64,000 nt of DNA from UBA7672 sp963718145 (GCA_963718145.1 CAVQYJ010000024.1:1-64000), one strand, 5' to 3'. Counted from the stretch's first letter, positions 7,896-15,331 are shown. Notes: generated by a model from the letters alone, not told the origin. A program made the numbers and translations.

Positions 7896-8324
7896 CTACG
7901 CCGGATCGCCTGGCTTGCGCTCGCGCAGGCTCATCAGGAAGGCCACGATGTCGCCGGTCTCGGCGGTGTTGAAGACATAGTGCGGCATCGACGGATGGGA
8001 CGATGTCATCCATTCGGTCAGCCACTCCGCCGTCATGCCGGGCCGCGCCATCACCTCCTTGAAGGCTGGAGCGCCAGCGTAGATCGCGGGGCCGCGTCCG
8101 CCTCCGATGTCGTGACACTGCGAACAGACCTGGCCCGCAATCGCGGCGCCGCGATAGACCGCGGCCTCGTCCGGGCCGGCCTGCGATGCGGCGGGAGCGC
8201 CAGCCTGCCCGGCGTTTCCGGCCGGCGGAGAACATCCTGCGAGCGCCCCGGCGGCAAGCGCAAGCGACAGATACGTCGCGACCGCAGCGCGGCGACCGCA
8301 TCCTTTGAAAGCGACCGGCTGCAT
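7896..8324 (-). CDS. Class I c-type cytochrome, lipoprotein
   Basis: 142-residue exported cytochrome. The N-terminal hydrophobic segment ends in a lipobox LAGC (Cys31), predicting an outer-leaflet lipid anchor in the periplasm. An Ala/Gly/Pro-rich linker leads to one heme site CSQCH (67-71), and a probable axial Met113 in HPSMPHY. Single-heme domains like this pass electrons between the bc1 complex or dehydrogenases and oxidases. It lies downstream of and on the same strand as the CbiX gene, 87 bp away. No specific partner can be named. Confidence 0.88.
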   Translation of the reverse strand: MQPVAFKGCGRRAAVATYLSLALAAGALAGCSPPAGNAGQAGAPAASQAGPDEAAVYRGAAIAGQVCSQCHDIGGGRGPAIYAGAPAFKEVMARPGMTAEWLTEWMTSSHPSMPHYVFNTAETGDIVAFLMSLRERKPGDPA

Positions 8325-8411
8325 GCTGCATTCTCCAGGCGGTTTTCCCGCCTTGCGATAGGGGAGGCATGGCGCATTGCCGCCTTGACCTGGGTCAAGG
8401 CCAGCCGAAGC

Positions 8412-9095
8412 TCAGGCCATCCTCTCCCGGGCCTCCGCCGCGATGAGGCTGGAGAGGCCCGGAAGCTCTCCTGCCGTGAACGCCGCGACCGGGGCATTGC
8501 GCGCCGTCGAGACCAGCACGTCGAAATCCTCGCCCCCATGCAGCCCTTCGCCAAGGAAAAGCCCGATGGTGGAGTAAGGCGGATCCGCCTTCGCCAGAAC
8601 GTCCGCCGCGAACGGCGCCTCTTCAAGAAACGCCACTTCGACACGGCCATAGCGCGCCTGCATCTGGCTCGCGACCAGCCGCGCGCACTCGGCCGACCGG
8701 CCGGGCTGCTTCGAGCCGTGCGCTACCAGAACCACGCGCGGATCCGCCGAATGTGAGATCAGCCGCAGCGCCAGGTTGTCCGCCAGGAACGGCGCGAACG
8801 ACCGCCACAACGCCAGCGGCGGCGCGAGCTTCCATGCGCCGCTGAAATGCGGCTTCAGCCGCTGCCCATAGAAAAAGCCATCCGAGAACAGCAGCGGCAG
8901 GCACAGCACCGGCCGCGCCCCGCACGCCGCCAGCGTCTTCTCCACCACGCCTTCCACGTTCACCAGCACCGAGCCGACATCGGCCTCCGGGATCGCCTGG
9001 CCGACCTCGCTCACGATCGCCGCCAGCCGCGCATTGTTCGCCGCGCCCCCGCGCTCGCCATGGGCGGCCAGCAGGATCACGGGGCGGTCGGACAT
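8412..9095 (-). CDS. CbiX-like sirohydrochlorin chelatase family protein
   Basis: 227-residue protein built from two similar halves. Each half starts with a buried strand and a His in an AHG motif (VILLAAHGERGG near residue 10; VVLVAHGSKQPGRSAECARL near 122). This is the CbiX/SirB fold, in which such histidines hold Co or Fe for insertion into sirohydrochlorin. The second half keeps the family pattern better (GLFLGEGLHGGEDF). No cobalamin or siroheme genes are adjacent, so the metal and substrate are uncertain. Its start is 18 bp from tRNA-Pro. Confidence 0.8.
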   Translation of the reverse strand: MSDRPVILLAAHGERGGAANNARLAAIVSEVGQAIPEADVGSVLVNVEGVVEKTLAACGARPVLCLPLLFSDGFFYGQRLKPHFSGAWKLAPPLALWRSFAPFLADNLALRLISHSADPRVVLVAHGSKQPGRSAECARLVASQMQARYGRVEVAFLEEAPFAADVLAKADPPYSTIGLFLGEGLHGGEDFDVLVSTARNAPVAAFTAGELPGLSSLIAAEARERMA

Positions 9096-9113
9096 TTACG
9101 CTACCAGGGGAAA

Positions 9114-9190
9114 TGGTCGGAGTGAGAGGATTCGAACCTCTGACCCTCTGCTCCCAAAGCAGATGCGCTACCAGACTGCGCCACACTCCG
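9114..9190 (-). tRNA. tRNA-Pro (anticodon TGG)
   Basis: 77 nt with encoded CCA. Acceptor CGGAGTG/CACTCCG, D arm GCGC-AGTCTGGTA-GCGC, anticodon stem CTGCT/AGCAG with loop containing TGG, T arm GAGGTTCGAATCCTC. All stems pair. Confidence 0.93.
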
Positions 9191-9425
9191 ATGTCCGGGG
9201 CTTATACCGGAAAGGTGGCGGAACGGAAGCAATCCCCGCGCGCCCGCCAAACCGGCCTTTTTCTAGCCTATCGCCCTTCAGCCGCCCTCCCCGGCCAACC
9301 GGCCACGCGCGAACCTGTCGGGGATCCGCCGGACTTGTCCAACACTTTGGCCAGATCCGCGTTTCCGGCTTCCTCAGCAAATGCAATCGCTTGCAGGAAA
9401 TCCTGGCCCGTTCGCCCGCTACTTT

Positions 9426-9454
9426 TCTGTAGGGCCAAAAACCTGCCGTATAAT
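9426..9454 (+). promoter_or_regulatory. Promoter of structured RNA copy 1
   Basis: A perfect TATAAT box at 9449-9454. The block TTTTCTGTAGGG covering the expected -35 region is identical in copy 2, although it does not resemble the usual TTGACA. Transcription would begin near 9461, at the start of the first helix of the RNA. Confidence 0.65.
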
Positions 9455-9460
9455 CCGCCC

Positions 9461-9835
9461 ATCGCCACCGCAGGAGGGCAGCCGTGCACGCTGTTCAACG
9501 GCGCGGCGGCGATGGGATCGAGCGTGAAGAGCCCTCGGGAAGCCGGGCCTCTTGCAGGTAAGCGAGGGAGTGCTCCAGGGACCGGGACTGAACACCCTGG
9601 CCTGCACGCCGCCGGGACACTGGTCAGGAGAGTGAAAGACCTCTCGGTTCCAGCCCGTCGCGCCAACGACCCCGGGGACGCGGGACCAACGCGCCACCCC
9701 TACCCATGCCGGCGCTGCCGCCTGAAGCGGCAGAGGCCACACTCGCGCGGGGCCATCCCGCGTCCCCACGCCCTCCATCGTTCCGGAGGGACACGCAGCC
9801 CGGACGGCCCAGCCGGTCCGAAGGAGAGCGTGCGC
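9461..9835 (+). ncRNA. Structured RNA of unknown family, copy 1, about 375 nt
   Basis: Helices that can be drawn directly: 9458-9466 with 9508-9516 (9 bp). Inside it, hairpin 9481-9485 with 9498-9502, whose loop GCACGCT (9486-9492) is complementary to AGCGTGC at 9827-9833. Hairpin 9575-9580/9595-9600. Extended arm 9620-9623/9650-9653 enclosing 9628-9632/9641-9645. A 12-bp helix 9674-9685/9756-9767 enclosing hairpin 9715-9721/9727-9733. Then 9771-9776/9785-9790 and 9801-9805/9816-9820. Several arms differ from copy 2 but keep pairing. It lacks the signature blocks of RNase P RNA, tmRNA, SRP RNA and 6S RNA. Plus orientation is supported by the TATAAT box and by a GCAA tetraloop in copy 2. A small ORF begins 34 bp downstream. 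Confidence 0.75.
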
Positions 9836-9868
9836 TCATCTACAACCCCTCACATGGAAAGAACCCAC

Positions 9869-10168
9869 ATGACCCTGCTGGATCGACCGCATATCCTCCG
9901 CCTTGCCTACAAGGCCCTGCGCCGCGGCAATGACCACGCCGCCAGCCGGTGGCTCAAGCTGGCGCACAGCGGATCTCGGCTGGCCGCAGGCCCGCCCAAG
10001 CCGCCCCGCCCCCGAAGACTCCCGGCGGAAATCGAAGCCGAACGGCAGAGGCTCACGGCTCAGGTGGAAGCTCTCATCGAGCGCATCGAACACGGGATCG
10101 ACGATGAAAACGCGCGCCTGGCCGAGCAGGAGGACTTCGACTCCCCTCTTGACGAACCGTGCGCCTGA
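9869..10168 (+). CDS. Small hypothetical protein downstream of the structured RNA
   Basis: 99-residue protein with an N-terminal basic helix (RPHILRLAYKALRRGNDHAA), a proline-rich linker (GPPKPPRPRRLP) and a C-terminal coiled-coil helix (EIEAERQRLTAQVEALIERI) with an acidic tail. The ATG at 9869 is preceded by GGAAAG at the right distance; a second ATG 15 bp upstream is in frame but has no site. It begins 34 bp after the structured RNA copy 1 and could be cotranscribed with it. Copy 2 has no such gene, so it is not an obligate partner. No family is recognised. Confidence 0.5.
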   Translation: MTLLDRPHILRLAYKALRRGNDHAASRWLKLAHSGSRLAAGPPKPPRPRRLPAEIEAERQRLTAQVEALIERIEHGIDDENARLAEQEDFDSPLDEPCA

Positions 10169-10190
10169 CCATATTTAGCCTTCTTGTTAT

Positions 10191-10206
10191 TTAACATAGC
10201 CGTTAA
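10191..10206 (+). promoter_or_regulatory. Likely ArsR operator, palindrome TTAAC-N6-GTTAA
   Basis: A perfect 5+5 bp palindrome with a 6-bp spacer, 15 bp ahead of the ArsR gene start and in an AT-rich patch. Its 16-bp length matches the palindromes ahead of the second ArsR operon at 52242-52274, which supports an autoregulatory site. Binding is inferred. Confidence 0.5.
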
Positions 10207-10220
10207 GTGCCAAATCCGAC

Positions 10221-10571
10221 ATGACCGCCACCGACAAGCTCTCCGCCACCCTGTCGGCCCTCGCCGACCCGACGCGCCGGGCCATCCTCGCCCGCCTCAG
10301 CCAGGGCGCGGCGACGGTCAACGAGCTGGCGGCCCCGTTCGATATTTCCCTCCCCGCCATCTCGCGTCATCTGAAAGTGCTCGAAGGCGCCGGCCTCATT
10401 TCCCGCGGCCGCGCGGCGCAATGGCGCCCCTGTGCGCTTGAGGCGGAACCTCTCAAGGCCGTCGATGGTTGGCTCTCGAAATACCGCCGCCACTGGGAAG
10501 GCTCGTTCGACCGGATGGATGCGTATCTGAAACAGATCCAGGCCAAGCCCGCGAAAGGCAGGAAGCAATGA
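10221..10571 (+). CDS. ArsR-family transcriptional regulator
   Basis: 116 residues forming a compact winged helix: LSALADPTRRAILARLSQG, TVNELAAPFDISLPAISRHL (recognition helix region) and KVLEGAGLISRGRAAQWRPC for the wing. It lacks the metal-binding ELCVCDL motif, so it belongs to the non-metal subgroup commonly paired with SRPBCC (AHSA1) genes. Its stop overlaps the start of the SRPBCC gene (ATGA), which in turn overlaps the GST gene, giving a tight three-gene operon. It probably represses its own operon through the palindrome just upstream. The inducer is unknown. Confidence 0.9.
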   Translation: MTATDKLSATLSALADPTRRAILARLSQGAATVNELAAPFDISLPAISRHLKVLEGAGLISRGRAAQWRPCALEAEPLKAVDGWLSKYRRHWEGSFDRMDAYLKQIQAKPAKGRKQ

Positions 10572-11056
10572 GTGCGCAGACGAACAAGCTCCGTGACGAC
10601 GAACTTCTCATCGACCGCGCCTTCGATGCGCCGCTCGAACTGGTCTGGCGATTGTGGGAATCTCGCGATCACATGATCCGCTGGTGGGGCCCGGAAATCT
10701 TCACCTGCCTCGAACTCGACTGGGAGCTGAAGCCCGGGCGGAAATGGCGCGCGATGATGGCGTCGAAGGAGTACCAGCGCCAAATCTCGCGCATGGGCGG
10801 CATGATCAAGGAAGTTGAGAAACACAGGCGCATCGTGTTTTCCTTCGCCTGGGACCAGGACACCGGCTTCGACATGGACACGCTGGTCACCGTCACCTTC
10901 TCCGAGAAGGACGGAATGACGACGCAGAGCTTTCACCAGACGCCGTTCTCGAGCCCCGAACTCCGCGACAGCCATGTCGGCGGCTGGAACTCGCTGTTCA
11001 ACAAGCAGCAGCGCTATGCCGAGAACGTCGCAACTGCAGAAGGCAAACCCACATGA
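10568..11056 (+). CDS. SRPBCC (AHSA1-type) domain protein
   Basis: 162-residue START-like helix-grip protein. Typical features are FDAPLELVWRLWESRDHMIR WWGP near the start (family motif APxxxVWxxWTxPexlxxWWGP), GRKWRAMM, and a C-terminal helix beginning around GGWNSLFNKQQRYAE. Proteins of this family bind small hydrophobic ligands or act as Hsp90 co-regulator homologues; the ligand here is not known. Coupled to ArsR upstream and GST downstream by 4-bp overlaps, so it is presumably controlled by that ArsR. Confidence 0.88.
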   Translation: MSAQTNKLRDDELLIDRAFDAPLELVWRLWESRDHMIRWWGPEIFTCLELDWELKPGRKWRAMMASKEYQRQISRMGGMIKEVEKHRRIVFSFAWDQDTGFDMDTLVTVTFSEKDGMTTQSFHQTPFSSPELRDSHVGGWNSLFNKQQRYAENVATAEGKPT

Positions 11057-11688
11057 TCACGATCGTCACCTATGACTGGGTTCCGGATGCGCCCCGTGGG
11101 TTTGTGCGGGACCTGCGCGCGCGCTGGGCGCTCGAAGAAGCCGGGCTGCCCTATCGCGTCGAGAGCACCCCGTTCAAGGACCGCAAGGCCGAACACTTCG
11201 CGCACCAGCCCTTCGGCCAGGCGCCGTGGCTTATCGACGGAGACATTTCGATCTTCGAAAGCGGCGCGATGCTGCTCCACATCGGAGAGGCGAGCCGCGG
11301 CAAGCTGATCCCCACCGACCCGCGTGGCCGCAGCGACGTCCTCCAGTGGACGTTCGCGGCGCTCAATTCGGTCGAGATGGCGAGCCTGCCCTGGTGGGTC
11401 CTCAAGGTCTTCACCGATGGCAGCGACAAGCATGGACCGAAATTCTTCGGCGACTGGCTCGCCGTACGGCTCACGCACATGGAGACGGTTCTGTCCGACC
11501 GCGAATGGCTGGCGGGCTCATTCTCCATCGCCGACATCCTGATGTCGGACGTGCTGAGGCTGGTCGACAAGCATGAGGGGCTGGCGAAGCACCCGAACTG
11601 CAAGGCCTATGTCGCGCGCGCTGTTGCACGCCCGGCGTTCCGGAAGGCCTATGACGACCAGATGGCCTACTTTGCAAAGGCGGATTGA
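11053..11688 (+). CDS. Glutathione S-transferase family protein
   Basis: 211 residues. The N-terminal thioredoxin-like half contains the glutathione-site block GQAPWLIDGDISIFESGAML (cis-Pro and the E-S pair). The C-terminal helical half contains the N-capping box region GSFSIADILMSDVLRLVD. It would conjugate or reduce electrophiles with glutathione in the cytoplasm. Last gene of the ArsR-SRPBCC-GST operon; its ATG overlaps the SRPBCC stop. The substrate is unknown. Confidence 0.88.
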   Translation: MITIVTYDWVPDAPRGFVRDLRARWALEEAGLPYRVESTPFKDRKAEHFAHQPFGQAPWLIDGDISIFESGAMLLHIGEASRGKLIPTDPRGRSDVLQWTFAALNSVEMASLPWWVLKVFTDGSDKHGPKFFGDWLAVRLTHMETVLSDREWLAGSFSIADILMSDVLRLVDKHEGLAKHPNCKAYVARAVARPAFRKAYDDQMAYFAKAD

Positions 11689-11700
11689 GGACGGTGAGCC

Positions 11701-12132
11701 TCACACCTTCCGCAACAGCCGGAACACCGCCGTGCCGCGCGCCCGCAGCGCATCGCCCACACGCACCTCGCACTCCGTGTGGGCGACTTCGCCATCTTCG
11801 CTGACCAGCCGCGCATGCGCCTCCAGCCAGTCGCCGCGCAGGATGGGATCGAAGTATTCCAGCGCCATGCGCAGCGTCACCGTGCGGCGCTGCAGCTTGG
11901 CGAAGGTCGAGCGCGCCATGGCGCTGTCGCACAGCGTGGCGATCATGCCGCCGTGCATGAAGCCCATGGTGTTGATGTGAACTTCGCCGACCCGGATACC
12001 GAGCGTCATGTGGCCCGGCTCGTTCACTTCCGCCTGCAGCAGGGGGCCGACATGGTTGATGAACGGCGCCCGCAGAACGTGGACGAAACCCGGCGGATCG
12101 GGCGGCGGCCCCGGCGGCGGATCAGCCGCCAT
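11701..12132 (-). CDS. PaaI-type hotdog thioesterase
   Basis: 143 residues from the chosen ATG at 12132. The hotdog-fold core is VGEVHINTMGFMHGGMIATL (HGG active-site motif), then LCDSAMARSTF, and strands TVTLRMALEYFDPILRGDW and TECEVRVGDALRARGTAVF. Likely hydrolyses an acyl-CoA thioester; the substrate is unknown. The N-terminal 20 residues are proline-rich (ADPPPGPPPDPPGF). The start overlaps the end of the DUF192 gene by 11 bp, indicating coupling. A longer upstream frame exists but would lie inside DUF192 coding sequence. Confidence 0.85.
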   Translation of the reverse strand: MAADPPPGPPPDPPGFVHVLRAPFINHVGPLLQAEVNEPGHMTLGIRVGEVHINTMGFMHGGMIATLCDSAMARSTFAKLQRRTVTLRMALEYFDPILRGDWLEAHARLVSEDGEVAHTECEVRVGDALRARGTAVFRLLRKV

Positions 12133-12607
12133 TGGCTTTGGCGCCGGTGAACAGCCTGTGCTGCACCTTGTCGCCTGGCTTGATGCCCAGCTCCTTGGTG
12201 ATCCCGCCATTCAGCTCCAGCACGCTGGAGATCGGGAAACCCGGATTGATCAGCCGCTCGGACCCCGGCCGCGCATTCTCCGCGATGGCGAGCACCGTGC
12301 CGTCGCCATCGAGGAACAGCATGTCCTGCGGGAACAGGCAGTTCTTCATCCACATCGAGATTTCGCGCTCGGGCCGGAAGTCGAAGATCATCCCGTGATC
12401 CTTGGCCATTGAAGCGCGGTACATCAGGCCCATCTCGGATTCCTGCGGCGTGTCGGCCAGCTCGACCTTGAACGGGATCGACTTGCCGCCGCTCAGGATC
12501 ACCAGCGGATCGGTTGGACCTTCCGGGTTCTTCGGCGTCTGCGCGGAGGCGCAGGCGGCGAAAGCCAGCGATGCGGCGAACAGGACGGAGGAGATCACGT
12601 GTTTCAT
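12122..12607 (-). CDS. DUF192 exported protein
   Basis: 161 residues with a signal peptide (VLFAASLAFAACASAQ) followed by a DUF192 domain: FKVELADTPQESEMGLMYRA, the signature MIFDF and MWMKNCLFPQDMLFLDGDG, and VLELNGGITKELGIKPGD. The family (YcgQ/ArpA-like small beta proteins) is widespread and of unclear function. The chosen ATG at 12607 gives a proper signal peptide. It runs into the PaaI thioesterase gene. An Ala-Cys-Ala stretch near the cleavage site could alternatively be a lipobox. Confidence 0.87.
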   Translation of the reverse strand: MKHVISSVLFAASLAFAACASAQTPKNPEGPTDPLVILSGGKSIPFKVELADTPQESEMGLMYRASMAKDHGMIFDFRPEREISMWMKNCLFPQDMLFLDGDGTVLAIAENARPGSERLINPGFPISSVLELNGGITKELGIKPGDKVQHRLFTGAKANGG

Positions 12608-12714
12608 GGAGTGACGGATTAGGGCGCCCCGGGGCGCTCGCCAAGACCCGCAAGGCGGTTGCCGGGCTTCCGGCGCCAGTTGGCCCCAAAATCCGGGGTT
12701 CAGCCAATCCCGGC

Positions 12715-13239
12715 TCAGTTGGTATCCGCCAGCCTGGCCGAGACGATATGCCGGCCCTTGGAGCCCTTGCCGACCGAGGCCACCAGCTTCTGCCCGGGCT
12801 GGAGGTCCTCGATCCCCGCCTTCCGCACCACCACCATGTGGATGAAGATGTCTTCCGGGTCTTCCAGACGCTGCACGAAGCCATAGCCCTTGGTGCGGTT
12901 GAACCATTTCACCAGCACGATTTCCGTCGGCCCGCCTGGCTCCGGCGCCGCATCGTTCTCGTTGGCTGAAAGCTCCAGCACCTCATGGACCTGGTAACCC
13001 CGGTCGCGCAGCGCCACGCTGCACACGATCCGCGCGCCTTCCGGGGCGTTGTCGAGCCCGAATTTCCGCATCACCGAGATATGCAGCAGCACGTCGCGCT
13101 TCACGCCGTTTTCGGCGGCGGCGGCGTCCGGCACGACGAACCCATACCCCTTGGCCGGGTCGAACCACTTCACCCGCCCTTCAATTCGGACGGACGGCTC
13201 GGTTTCCTCGGTACTCGACTGATTTTCTTGCGGCTGCAT
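12715..13239 (-). CDS. Double cold-shock-domain protein
   Basis: About 174 residues with two cold-shock domains. The first has RVKWFDPAKGYGFVVPD (RNP1-like) and DVLLHISVM. The second has VLVKWFNRTKGYGFVQRLED and DIFIHMVVVRKAG. An acidic linker (ANENDAAPEPGG) joins them. Two-domain CSD proteins of this kind are common in alphaproteobacteria (Caulobacter cspC/D type) and bind single-stranded RNA or DNA. The start MQPQENQ at 13239 is preferred over an ATG 54 bp upstream. Confidence 0.88.
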   Translation of the reverse strand: MQPQENQSSTEETEPSVRIEGRVKWFDPAKGYGFVVPDAAAAENGVKRDVLLHISVMRKFGLDNAPEGARIVCSVALRDRGYQVHEVLELSANENDAAPEPGGPTEIVLVKWFNRTKGYGFVQRLEDPEDIFIHMVVVRKAGIEDLQPGQKLVASVGKGSKGRHIVSARLADTN

Positions 13240-13689
13240 CCACCCACAGGCTCCCCAGACCTGTGACTGTAGCATGACAGGCGCGGGGGCCAACTAGCCC
13301 GCGAGGCGATTATCCACGCATTGATTAACTATCGCGCACGCAACGAAACAGCGCCCTGCGCCCGACTCGCGGGCGAGCCAGGGATCCCAATTTTCGACTG
13401 AATACCGCAGAGTCCGCTGGCAGTGCAACGGGCTGCCAGTGATCGCGAAAAAGGGCCGGTCTATGTGGGCATTCTGAGCGCTGGCCAGTGGCGACCAACA
13501 ATCTCACCAACAATGCGCAACGGCATGGCCGCTCAGGCGTCGTCAAATCCTCCCAGTCATCGCGATTGTTGTGCCTGCCGACCATGCGGCAGCCATGAGC
13601 AAAGTCTCTTTTGTACCTGCAAGCAGCAAGGGCTAGGTCGGTCGGGAATCCCTGCGATGTTCGGGTTTGAGCTGGAAAAGACTGTGATC
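13240..13689. other. Intergenic region, no gene supported
   Basis: Open frames exist on both strands but their translations are arginine-, proline- and cysteine-rich without family features. The GC content falls here, as in other accessory stretches. No hairpin terminator or repeat was seen. Confidence 0.4.
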
Positions 13690-14136
13690 GGTCGGCGATC
13701 TCATCGCGGCCTTTACAGCCTTGTTGGCGACGGCAGGTGTGCTGTTCACGCTCATCGGCGCCCTGTTTTCTCTCAACCGGTTTAGGCGCACGCTTGAACA
13801 AGGTAATCGGAAGGCTCGGTCCGCGCACTACGCAGAACTCGATCGGGATGAAATCATACGCCGACCTCGTCGATGGTTGTTACGTATCCTTTTCTGCGCT
13901 CGCCGAAGGCGCTTGAGAGTGACGAACAAGCTCTGACAGGACGATACGAGCCTTTCCCTGCCGATAGCGCCGAGCGGCACCAATTGGCTTACGCCAATCT
14001 GGTCTGGTGCGTCGTCGAGTCAGTCCACGACCGATGCCTCGACTGTGAGATGACAGGGTCGGAGCGACATGATCGAAACTTGGGCACCGCGATAAGCGTC
14101 GAGAATCGTATTCATCGCGGCTTCTCATGTGGATGA
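13690..14136 (+). pseudogene. Small membrane-anchored hypothetical protein, frameshifted
   Basis: A membrane segment (LIAAFTALLATAGVLFTLIG) is followed by LNRFRRTLEQGNRKARSAHY and AELDRDE. The coding signal then passes briefly through another frame (KSYADLVD) and continues as MVVTYPFLRSPKALESDEQA, AYANLVWCVVESVHDRC and ISVENRIHRGFSCG to the stop. Two indels within about 30 bp near 13850-13870 would rejoin a single-pass protein of roughly 150 residues with an intracellular helical domain. No start codon is clear and the function is unknown. Confidence 0.45.
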
Positions 14137-14534
14137 GATGCCCACGACGAAGTTTGCGACTCACGCGCAGCTTTTCGAGCCAGCCGAGTCAATTCTGTGG
14201 GCAAGAAAAGACGTGTGTTCCTGTGTCAATGTCACGGGCTGAGGCCAAGCAAGAGCGTCCACCTGTTGGGGCCAAATGCGCGGAGCGTGGGTGTCACTGA
14301 TGGGGAGCAATTCGGTTGGCTTGGTCGTTATATGCACGCCAAGAAGGTTAAGCAACGTGTCAATATCTTGGAGGCAGGCCAACCGTACGACGAGGCGATC
14401 AAGTTCAGACTAGGCTTCCGTGTCTTTGTCTTGGAAGGCAATGGCGCACGAAGGACTGGCGAGTATCGTTCGGGCTTCTCTGCGCCGGTCAATTTTGTGT
14501 CGGTTGATGGCGGCCCCATTGGCGGCGTTCGGGC
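14137..14534. other. Intergenic region, no gene supported
   Basis: Roughly 400 bp without a convincing reading frame on either strand. The minus-strand frame covering 14328-14651 overlaps the GNAT start and has no recognisable features. Confidence 0.35.
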
Positions 14535-15230
14535 ATGGCGAAGGATGAAGGCGACGACTTGTCGTTCGTCGTGCGCCTTTCTGATCAAACCTACCCATTG
14601 TTTCGTGAAGAACTTGGTGTGTTTCAAGAGAAGTTCGACCTCTTCCCGCAAGGATGTCTCACTTTAGACCTTGCTGGTCAGCTCGCGGGTTATTGCTTCG
14701 CACACCCATGGACGCGAGATCGGGCGCCAGCTCTGAATGCGCCGCTCGGCAGATTGCCACGGGAAGCGACGACCTACTTTATCCACGACATCGCAATCAA
14801 TGAATCTGCTCGCGGCTTAGGGCTAGCCACCGAAGGGATAGCCATTCAAGCTACCGCAGCCAAACGTCATGGCCTCCACCATCTATCACTGGTTTCAGTC
14901 CTTCGGACGGAAGCCTTCTGGCAGCGACTGGGGTTTCACCCGACTAATAACGATGCGTTGCAACGTGAAGTCCGCACCAAGTATCCCCCCGGAGCCCTTC
15001 ACATGGAACGTGAGCTGGCCGCGCATATAGCCGGTTCCAAGCGCAGTACCTTGGGACACCTAGCGGCTCATCCAGCCATCCCCACAATCCGGACATCCCG
15101 CGCCGACCCGCCACATGAGGCCACAGGCTCCGCGCAAACGCCAGCCGACGGCAATTGTGGGCAGGATACGCCGATGTGGGTTGTTGGTGAAAATGTCGGG
15201 CGGCGATTTCTCCGCGCCCAAAATCCATAA
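14535..15230 (+). CDS. GNAT-family N-acetyltransferase
   Basis: 231 residues; the GNAT fold covers roughly residues 8-160. It contains the acetyl-CoA-binding block YFIHDIAINESARGLGLATE (R/Q-x-x-G-x-G/A loop as RGLGLA), followed by LSLVSVLRTEAFWQRLGFHP and PGALHMERELA, where family members normally end. The last 65 residues or so are arginine-, proline- and threonine-rich with no domain. The natural stop may therefore have been lost by an indel near 15030. The acceptor substrate is unknown. The gene lies between a degraded region and tRNA-Glu. Confidence 0.75.
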   Translation: MAKDEGDDLSFVVRLSDQTYPLFREELGVFQEKFDLFPQGCLTLDLAGQLAGYCFAHPWTRDRAPALNAPLGRLPREATTYFIHDIAINESARGLGLATEGIAIQATAAKRHGLHHLSLVSVLRTEAFWQRLGFHPTNNDALQREVRTKYPPGALHMERELAAHIAGSKRSTLGHLAAHPAIPTIRTSRADPPHEATGSAQTPADGNCGQDTPMWVVGENVGRRFLRAQNP

Positions 15231-15256
15231 CGCATTCAAATCGTTATGAAATCCGC

Positions 15257-15331
15257 TGGCAGTCCCTAGGGGAGTCGAACCCCTCTTTTCAGGTTGAAAA
15301 CCTGACGTCCTAACCGATAGACGAAGGGACC
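15257..15331 (-). tRNA. tRNA-Glu (anticodon TTC)
   Basis: 75 nt with encoded CCA. Acceptor GGTCCCT/AGGGACT (first pair G-T), anticodon stem CAGGT/ACCTG with loop TTTTCAA giving TTC, T arm GGGGTTCGACTCCCC. Confidence 0.92.

Larger units (their letters stand above)
9288..9835 (+). repeat. Duplicated non-coding unit, copy 1 (548 bp)
   Basis: Aligns over its full length with 39309-39854 in the same orientation. The first 130 bp, upstream of the promoter box, are also shared (roughly 85 percent by eye) and include a short stem GGCCAG (9349-9354) with CTGGCC (9403-9408). The remainder is the structured RNA described separately. No transposase, inverted end repeats or target duplication is seen around either copy, so this is not an obvious insertion sequence. 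Confidence 0.85.

Noticed and set aside
9268..9666. A 132-codon open frame on the minus strand across RNA copy 1
   Set aside because: In copy 2 the equivalent reading is broken by a frame change and a stop upstream of the RNA, while base pairing is kept. The open frame is a by-product of GC-rich sequence.
9461..9835. Identity as RNase P RNA, tmRNA, SRP RNA, 6S RNA or an IscB/HEARO guide RNA
   Set aside because: The conserved sequence blocks of the first four are absent. There is no adjacent IscB/IsrB gene and no variable guide segment at the 5' end; even the promoter is shared between the copies.
9288..9835. The duplicated unit as an insertion sequence or MITE
   Set aside because: No terminal inverted repeats or target duplication were found at either copy, and the internal differences are structure-preserving rather than random.
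13325..13828. A 167-codon minus-strand frame
   Set aside because: Composition is random-like and it overlaps the better-supported plus-strand membrane-protein remnant.
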